Shown: one piece after another, positions 58,507-64,000 of the stretch
Layout: every line of letters starts with the position of its first letter
Position numbering within the stretch: the first letter of the stretch is position 1
Position numbers and translations under genes: made by a program
Source of the DNA: Blautia sp. OF03-15BH
GTDB lineage: Bacteria > Bacillota > Clostridia > Lachnospirales > Lachnospiraceae
Direction of reading: 5' to 3'
DNA length: 64,000 nt
NCBI RefSeq assembly: GCF_003463065.1
Contig: NZ_QSCM01000003.1
Span: 186,001-250,000 of the forward strand
The notes under the pieces: generated by a model
The model's input: only the letters and a program-made list of their open reading frames with translations
Told to the model about the DNA's origin: nothing
Databases searched by the model: none

Positions 58507-59658
58507 CTAAGATAATAAAAATTCTGCCAGTACCGGATTGGAAAGATCTATGCCCCGGCTCGTCAGCCTGACAAAATCTCCTTCTTCTTCCAGCAATCCT
58601 TCCTTCTCCAGCTTTTCCAGTTCTTTCCGATAAACGACGCGAAGTTCACAGGAAAACTGTTCCCGGAACTGCTCTTTGGACACACCCTCCAGGACACGAA
58701 GCCCCAGAAACATGGTTTCTTCAATCTGATTGTCTTTGGTAAGGACAAAAAATTCCTTTTTGGAAAAGTCCCCTCCAAGATAGGCTTCGAGATCCTCTGT
58801 GTTCTTATAACGCACGGGATTTAAAAGCGTCGATGCACCAAGACCGAAGCCAAGGTAGTCTCGTCTCTGCCAGTATCCGAGGTTGTGACAGCACTCCCTG
58901 CCCGGTTTGGCATAATTGGATATTTCATAATGAAGATATCCCTGTTCTTTCAAAATCCTGCCGGTTGCTTCATACATTGCCCGTTCTTCCTCTTCGGAAG
59001 GGATGAGTTCCGGCTCTTCTCCGGCATCTCTGCGCTCCACATCTTTTTCATAAAGCTGATAAAACGGTGTACCTTCTTCAATGATAAGGCTGTAGGCAGA
59101 AATATGCTCCGGCTGCAATGCGAGGACCTGACGCAGCGTCTTTTCCCAGCTCTCCTTTGTCTGTCCCGGAAGTGCCGACATAAGATCCACATTGATATTG
59201 GAAAAACCGGCTTCTCTTGCCAGCTGAAAGCTTTCCAGAAATTTTTCCCAGGTATGGATCCTGCCCAGCTTTTTCAGTTCTTCCGCATCAGCAGACTGAA
59301 GGCCGAAGCTTAAACGGTTGATCCCTGCCTTTTTATAAAAGGAAAGCTTTTCTTTGTCTACCGTTCCCGGATTTGCTTCCAGTGTAATCTCTGCCCCTTT
59401 GCGGAAAGAAAATTTTTCCCTGAGAGCTTCCATGATCCGTAAGATCGCCTGTCCCGGAAGGATCGACGGTGTCCCGCCGCCAAAAAACACCGTCACCACT
59501 TCATAGTCCTCCGGCTCGTCAAATCCCCGGATCTCCTCAAGCAGGGTGTCTACATAGGCAGCTCTTGTCTCTTCCCCTGCCGGAGCAGATAAGAAATCAC
59601 AATAATTGCATTTTTTCACACAAAACGGAATGTGAAGATAAAGCTCCAGTTCTTTCAT
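58507..59658 (-). CDS. hemW: HemW, radical-SAM heme chaperone-like protein
   Basis: A 383-residue radical-SAM protein with the cluster motif HIPFCVKKCNYCDF, then FFGGGTPSILP, INRLSFGLQSADAEELKKLG and NVDLMSALPGQTKESWE, and the HemW-type C-terminal domain. Despite older annotation as oxygen-independent coproporphyrinogen oxidase, this form (no extra N-terminal Cys of HemN) is regarded as a heme-transfer protein. It overlaps the lepA stop by 1 nt (TGATG), as in Bacillus and Clostridium. Confidence 0.92.
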   Translation of the reverse strand: MKELELYLHIPFCVKKCNYCDFLSAPAGEETRAAYVDTLLEEIRGFDEPEDYEVVTVFFGGGTPSILPGQAILRIMEALREKFSFRKGAEITLEANPGTVDKEKLSFYKKAGINRLSFGLQSADAEELKKLGRIHTWEKFLESFQLAREAGFSNINVDLMSALPGQTKESWEKTLRQVLALQPEHISAYSLIIEEGTPFYQLYEKDVERRDAGEEPELIPSEEEERAMYEATGRILKEQGYLHYEISNYAKPGRECCHNLGYWQRRDYLGFGLGASTLLNPVRYKNTEDLEAYLGGDFSKKEFFVLTKDNQIEETMFLGLRVLEGVSKEQFREQFSCELRVVYRKELEKLEKEGLLEEEGDFVRLTSRGIDLSNPVLAEFLLS

Positions 59659-61469
59659 CAGTTTTCATCCAGCTTCAGCACGCTCATGAAGGCTCTCTGC
59701 GGAATCTCCACATTTCCCACCTGACGCATCCGCTTCTTTCCTTCCTTCTGTTTTTCCAGAAGCTTCTTCTTACGGCTGATATCACCGCCGTAACACTTCG
59801 CCAGTACATCTTTTCTCATTGCTTTGACTGTCTCACGGGCAATGATCTTGCTTCCGATCGCTGCCTGGATGGGAATCTCAAAGAGCTGTCTCGGAATCTC
59901 TTCCTTCAGCTTCTCACACATTTTTCTGGCTCTCTCGTAGGCCGTATCCGCATGAATGATGAAGGACAGTGCGTCCACTTCTTCTTTATTTACAAGAATA
60001 TCCAGTTTCACCAGAGCGGAACGCTGATAGCCCTTCATCTCATAATCGAAGGAAGCGTAACCTCTGGAACGGGATTTCAGCGCATCAAAGAAATCATAAA
60101 TGATCTCATTCAGAGGAAGGGTGTACTTCAGGAGTGCACGGGTAGCCTCCATATATTCCATTCCCTCATAAATACCACGGCGCTCCTGACAAAGATCCAT
60201 AATAGCTCCGATGTATTCACTGGTCACCATGATCTCTGCCGATACCACCGGCTCCTCCATATATTCGATCTCCGAAGGATCCGGAAGGTTGGAGGGATTG
60301 GTCAGTTCGATCACATCCCCGTTGGTCTTGTACACTTTATAGACTACGCCGGGTGCTGTCGTCACGATATCCAGGTTGTATTCTCTCTCCAGACGTTCCT
60401 GGATGATCTCCAGATGCAAAAGTCCCAGAAAACCACAGCGGAAACCAAAGCCCAGGGCGATCGAAGTTTCCGGCTCGAACTGCAGTGACGCATCGTTGAG
60501 CTGAAGTTTCTCCAGGGCATCCCGAAGATCCGGGTATTTTGCCCCGTCTGCCGGATACATACCACAGTATACCATCGGGTTGACCTTTTTATAGCCCGGA
60601 AGAGCTTCTTCACAGGGATTCGAAGCATCGGTGACCGTATCACCCACACGGGTATCCTTTACATTTTTCAGGGAAGCCGTGATATAACCTACCATTCCTG
60701 CCGTCAGTTCTTCACAGGGAATGAACTGACCGGCTCCGAAATAGCCGACTTCCACCACGTCCTCCGTACAGCCGGTAGCCATCATATGGATCAGGGTGCC
60801 TTTTTTCACCCGACCATCCATGACACGGACAAAAATGATCACGCCTCTGTATGGATCATAAAGGGAGTCAAAGATCAGTGCTTTCAACGGTTTGTTGGCA
60901 TCTCCGCCAGGAGCCGGGATCCGGTGTACGATCTCTTCCAGCACCTGATCCACATTCAGCCCTGTCTTGGCAGAGATCTGCGGTGCATCCTGTGCCTCAA
61001 TACCGATCACGTCCTCGATCTCGTTGATCACACGCTCCGGATCGGCACTTGGAAGGTCGATCTTGTTGATAACGGGAAATACATCCAGGTTATGATCCAG
61101 TGCCAGATATACATTGGCCAGTGTCTGGGCTTCGATCCCCTGTGCTGCATCCACTACAAGGATCGCTCCGTCACAGGCAGCCAGACTTCTGGAAACCTCA
61201 TAGTTAAAGTCTACGTGTCCCGGGGTATCGATCAGGTTAAAAATATATTCCTCCCCGTCTTTTGCACGATAAACGGTACGGACTGCCTGGGATTTGATGG
61301 TGATCCCACGCTCCCGTTCCAGTTCCATGTTGTCCAGCACCTGCTCCTGCATCTCTCTCTTGGTGAGAAGGCCAGTCATCTCAATGATACGGTCAGCAAG
61401 TGTGGATTTTCCATGGTCGATATGCGCGATAATACAAAAATTTCTGATTTTACTTTGGTCCATTGCCAT
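59658..61469 (-). CDS. lepA: Elongation factor 4 (LepA)
   Basis: A 603-residue ribosome-associated GTPase. G1 IIAHIDHGKSTLADRIIEMT, G3 DTPGHVDFNYEVSRSL, G4 NKIDLPSADPE, then domains II and V and the LepA-specific C-terminal domain (IPRQLFEIPIQAAIGSKIIA, KCYGGDISRKKKLLEKQKEG). The start at 61469 has GGAGG 8 nt upstream. Its position between spoIIP and hemW is the classic order. Confidence 0.97.
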   Translation of the reverse strand: MAMDQSKIRNFCIIAHIDHGKSTLADRIIEMTGLLTKREMQEQVLDNMELERERGITIKSQAVRTVYRAKDGEEYIFNLIDTPGHVDFNYEVSRSLAACDGAILVVDAAQGIEAQTLANVYLALDHNLDVFPVINKIDLPSADPERVINEIEDVIGIEAQDAPQISAKTGLNVDQVLEEIVHRIPAPGGDANKPLKALIFDSLYDPYRGVIIFVRVMDGRVKKGTLIHMMATGCTEDVVEVGYFGAGQFIPCEELTAGMVGYITASLKNVKDTRVGDTVTDASNPCEEALPGYKKVNPMVYCGMYPADGAKYPDLRDALEKLQLNDASLQFEPETSIALGFGFRCGFLGLLHLEIIQERLEREYNLDIVTTAPGVVYKVYKTNGDVIELTNPSNLPDPSEIEYMEEPVVSAEIMVTSEYIGAIMDLCQERRGIYEGMEYMEATRALLKYTLPLNEIIYDFFDALKSRSRGYASFDYEMKGYQRSALVKLDILVNKEEVDALSFIIHADTAYERARKMCEKLKEEIPRQLFEIPIQAAIGSKIIARETVKAMRKDVLAKCYGGDISRKKKLLEKQKEGKKRMRQVGNVEIPQRAFMSVLKLDEN

Positions 61470-61598
61470 TTAATTTCCTCCTGAAGGGGATTCTGACAGC
61501 AATTCGCAGACATCCGTTAAAGGCAAAGCGGTTTGCAAAAGCCGGATCGGATGCAGTGTGTTGCAGAATTACCATAATATCCGTAAATATACAGTGCC

Positions 61599-61623
61599 GA
61601 GCCATCTTGGCTCTGAATAGTTT
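61599..61623 (-). repeat. Isolated end of the palindromic repeat family
   Basis: Minus strand TAAACTATTCAGAGCCAAGA, followed by GGCTC; it shares TAACTRTTCAGAGCCAAG with the right end of the topA-side element. It lies 10 nt after the spoIIP stop. The rest of the 160-nt gap shows no gene and no second matching end. Confidence 0.5.
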
Positions 61624-61632
61624 AACATTATC

Positions 61633-62856
61633 TTATTTTCCGCGCAAGACCTGATTGAGAATATCTGCCAGCGGTTCCATGGCATTGTACTCTTCTTCTA
61701 CCGTATTTAACTGGGTTCCGGATTCGATCAGTAATGAATGAGAGCTCAGATGCTGATTGTAACGGAGGCTCTGAAGATAAATATTCCTGGTAAATCCTGG
61801 GTAGTACTCTTCCGCTTTCATCTGTAACTGAAAAGAAAAAGCCAGATTATCTGCTATGTAAGGATTCGGCAGATACTCTACCGGACCATTTCGGGCACTG
61901 TAACTCAGACCATTGAAAAACATGATCTTTGCCACCGGCTTTCCGTTAAATTCTGTCACAAAACGATAGTCCTCCACGCCATCCCTGTGCAGATCGATGA
62001 CGACCTGGATAGACGGATACGCCTTCAGGATCGCTTCGACATCCGGTGCCGCCAGATTATAGGCCTTATTCCGATCCAGTTTTCCATCGATCATATCGTA
62101 GACTTTCGTATGATGAAGAACTTCAAAGCCATACTGCTCTGTCAGGATCTCTTTCAGTCTTTCTCCCACTCCCATAATGGTATCCCTGAGATCCCCCGGC
62201 CGGGAATCTGCAAAGGCTTCCTGCGAATGGGTGTGATAGATCAGAATCTGCGGACCATCCGTATCCGTATGGATCGTCAGATTTTTTCCCATAAGCGCAT
62301 CCAGATTCAGAAGTTCTTCGTCTATGGCCGCAGAAGGATCCAGAATAAAATACTGATCAAGCAAAAAATGAAAATCCTTCATTTTGTCCCACGGAAGGAC
62401 CTGTGGGGACTGACGGAGAGATTCTGCCGCAGGCATCGGGATTGCCGCATTGGAAAAGACACTGACGCTGGAAGGATCTGTCTCTGCGGATGTCTCCTCC
62501 ACAGATGTTTCTTCTTCCGAAACCAGATTTTGTTCTGTTTCGCTTTCTGTCTCTTGTTCTGTTACTGTTTCTTGTTCTGTCTCTTCTTCCATCGGCGGAA
62601 ACAGTACATCCATGACCTTCCGTCCCATACCCTCTCCAGGCCTGCTGCCTGTTTCCGTCTCCGTTTCCCAGGTCAGTATCCCGTTATAGGTATCCACTGC
62701 CAGTTCTTCCAGCTTTCCTGGAAGCTTCTTAAAAAAGCCGTTTCCACCCCAGCCGTTTTCTCCTGCGATCAAAAGTCCCCTGCACAGAACGTAAAGTCCG
62801 AGCAGGAGAAGAACACTTCCTATTATATAGGGAACCAGTTTTCGGAAATGGTGCAA
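61633..62856 (-). CDS. spoIIP: Stage II sporulation protein P (SpoIIP)
   Basis: A 407-residue membrane-anchored amidase/endopeptidase that thins septal peptidoglycan during engulfment. One N-terminal membrane helix (about 8-30) and a long Glu/Thr/Ser-rich linker (about 85-130) precede the catalytic domain with LIYHTHSQEAFA, VVIDLHRDGVED and SLLIESGTQLNTVEEE (zinc and catalytic residues). It is normally sigma-E/sigma-F controlled and forms part of the conserved gpr-spoIIP-lepA-hemW cluster. Confidence 0.95.
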   Translation of the reverse strand: MHHFRKLVPYIIGSVLLLLGLYVLCRGLLIAGENGWGGNGFFKKLPGKLEELAVDTYNGILTWETETETGSRPGEGMGRKVMDVLFPPMEEETEQETVTEQETESETEQNLVSEEETSVEETSAETDPSSVSVFSNAAIPMPAAESLRQSPQVLPWDKMKDFHFLLDQYFILDPSAAIDEELLNLDALMGKNLTIHTDTDGPQILIYHTHSQEAFADSRPGDLRDTIMGVGERLKEILTEQYGFEVLHHTKVYDMIDGKLDRNKAYNLAAPDVEAILKAYPSIQVVIDLHRDGVEDYRFVTEFNGKPVAKIMFFNGLSYSARNGPVEYLPNPYIADNLAFSFQLQMKAEEYYPGFTRNIYLQSLRYNQHLSSHSLLIESGTQLNTVEEEYNAMEPLADILNQVLRGK

Positions 62857-62936
62857 CTTCCCACCTCATTCTTCCGGTAAAAAATCTCCGTCTTTCAACA
62901 GTTACATACTTACAATATATTCGTCTGCCGGAAAAA

Positions 62937-63893
62937 CTATTCCAGCTGTCCCAATGCGATATTGATCCCTTCCGAAATCGTAAAGCTGACTCTTTTCACG
63001 GTCTCATCAATATCCTTCGGCGTCATATACATGGTATTCAGGTGCGGAGACAGCAGTTCACGGATCATCTGCTGTTTTTCCACCCGGTTGAACGTTCCCA
63101 GTGCCCCTCCCAGCTGACGGATCTTTTCGGAGGCATCTAGAGTCTCCACCATTTCTTCCATCGTGTCATTTACGATCGTGGCAGCATCCACTACCGTAGG
63201 CACACCAATGGAAATCACCGGAACTCCCAGCGTTTCCCGAGTGATCCCGTTTCTGTGGTTCCCCACACCGGAACCGGGATGGATCCCTGTGTCAGAAATC
63301 TGGATCGTACGGCTCAGCCGTCTGGTATTTCTGGCTGCCAGGGCATCAATGACCAGCACCACATCCGGTCTGCTTTCTTCCACCACACCTTTGATGATCT
63401 CCAGCGTCTCCATCCCGGTCTGAGCCATGACGCCGGGCACCAGAGAACTGATCTCATTGGCTTTTTTCCCTTCCAGAGCCGCCCTTCCATATTCCCGGAT
63501 CATGTGACGGGTGATCCGGATATTGCTGACCACCCTCGGTCCAAGCGCATCCGGTGTCACATCCCGGTTTCCAAGCCCCACCACCAGGACCGACTGTTCC
63601 CGTTCACCGATCATTTTCCTCAGATGATGTGCCAGCTCCTCAGAGATCTCCCTGTGATAATCCTCATCCTGGCAGGAAAGATTCGGCGCCTCCAGCGTGA
63701 TATAGGTACCTGTCGGCTTTCCCATGGTACGCGCTCCATTCTCCGTTTCGATCTTTACCAGTGTCGTCCGGATCTCTTTTTCCTCATCTTCTCTTGTCTC
63801 CACCCGGACACCTCTGATCTTTACATCCGCCTCTCCGAAGTTCTCCCTTGCCTCCAGCGCCAGGTCCGTACGGACATGAAAATTTCCCAGCAT
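62937..63893 (-). CDS. gpr: Germination protease Gpr
   Basis: A 318-residue aspartic-type protease that degrades small acid-soluble spore proteins on germination. FHVRTDLALEARENFG lies near the N-terminus (the prodomain cleavage area in homologues), then EQSVLVVGLGNRDVTPDALG, VLVIDALAARNTRRLSRTIQ, DTGIHPGSGVGNHRNGI and SIGVPTVVDAATIVND follow. The start at 63893 is chosen because AAGGAAGGAAC precedes it; 26 upstream in-frame codons read a low-complexity Lys/Asn/Ile repeat. The remaining 107 bp to the window end hold no gene I can support. Confidence 0.95.
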   Translation of the reverse strand: MLGNFHVRTDLALEARENFGEADVKIRGVRVETREDEEKEIRTTLVKIETENGARTMGKPTGTYITLEAPNLSCQDEDYHREISEELAHHLRKMIGEREQSVLVVGLGNRDVTPDALGPRVVSNIRITRHMIREYGRAALEGKKANEISSLVPGVMAQTGMETLEIIKGVVEESRPDVVLVIDALAARNTRRLSRTIQISDTGIHPGSGVGNHRNGITRETLGVPVISIGVPTVVDAATIVNDTMEEMVETLDASEKIRQLGGALGTFNRVEKQQMIRELLSPHLNTMYMTPKDIDETVKRVSFTISEGINIALGQLE

Positions 63894-64000
63894 ACGTTCC
63901 TTCCTTTCTATGTTTTCATCTATGTTTTTATCTATATTTTTTCTCATTTTCTCTGAAATATGTATTGACAAGCAGGAACTTATCGACTAAACTATAGAGG

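Overview
The window looks like a chromosomal segment of a spore-forming anaerobic Firmicute, most likely a gut Lachnospiraceae of the Blautia/Ruminococcus type. This rests on CodY, CIRCE/HrcA control of the chaperones, Gpr, SpoIIP and sigma-K, strong GGAGG ribosome sites, the ylbF/RNase J/ireB/ruvX neighbourhoods, and YesMN-type sugar regulation. The genus is an inference. Nearly all genes lie on the minus strand. The exceptions are an IS200/IS605 pair, an HPr-like gene and an SGNH hydrolase.

Layout by coordinate. 1-2.9 kb: thiamin salvage operon (thiM-thiE-thiD-cytX) behind a TPP riboswitch. 2.97-6.9 kb: a decayed sucrose/fructan locus, with an intact GH32 gene, a C-terminal remnant of a sugar-binding protein, an IS200/IS605 element (broken tnpA, intact tnpB) and a LacI C-terminal remnant. 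7-11 kb: rlmI, an aldo/keto reductase, eutH and a small membrane protein. 11.2-19.5 kb: groES-groEL with CIRCE, codY, and the comM-dprA-topA operon, with a MITE-like repeat inserted just after the topA stop codon. 19.5-28.4 kb: the sigK gene, split in two. 28.4-33.9 kb: a long housekeeping operon (ireB-ruvX-DUF1292-RNase J-ylbF-mltG-like-trmR-U32). 33.9-40.3 kb: mtaB, an HPr-like gene with a long leader, and the operon prmA-rsmE-cysteine desulfurase-thiI. 40.3-52.2 kb: a glycan locus (YesM/YesN two-component system, ABC importer, GH78 rhamnosidase, GH35 galactosidase). 52.3-57.5 kb: hrcA-grpE-dnaK-dnaJ with CIRCE. 57.6-64 kb: an SGNH hydrolase, then gpr-spoIIP-lepA-hemW in the conserved Bacillus/Clostridium order.

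The most striking feature is the sigma-K gene. Its N-terminal 89 codons (28096-28362) and C-terminal 122 codons (19536-19904) are separated by about 8.19 kb. Joining them at a shared AAAT restores an uninterrupted 211-codon sigma-K reading through CIEN/ELLM. The intervening DNA starts with a large serine recombinase and otherwise carries one operon for molybdate uptake (modABC) and molybdenum-cofactor/hydroxylase maturation (MOSC-MogA, MoaA, XdhC, a molybdopterin-binding protein). This is a skin-like, developmentally excisable element with metabolic rather than phage cargo. The reconstituted sigma-K lacks a pro-sequence, a terminator sits just inside the N-terminal junction, and the recombinase stop codon lies within the crossover core, so excision would fuse a different tail to the recombinase. 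Excision itself has not been shown; it is inferred from the sequence.
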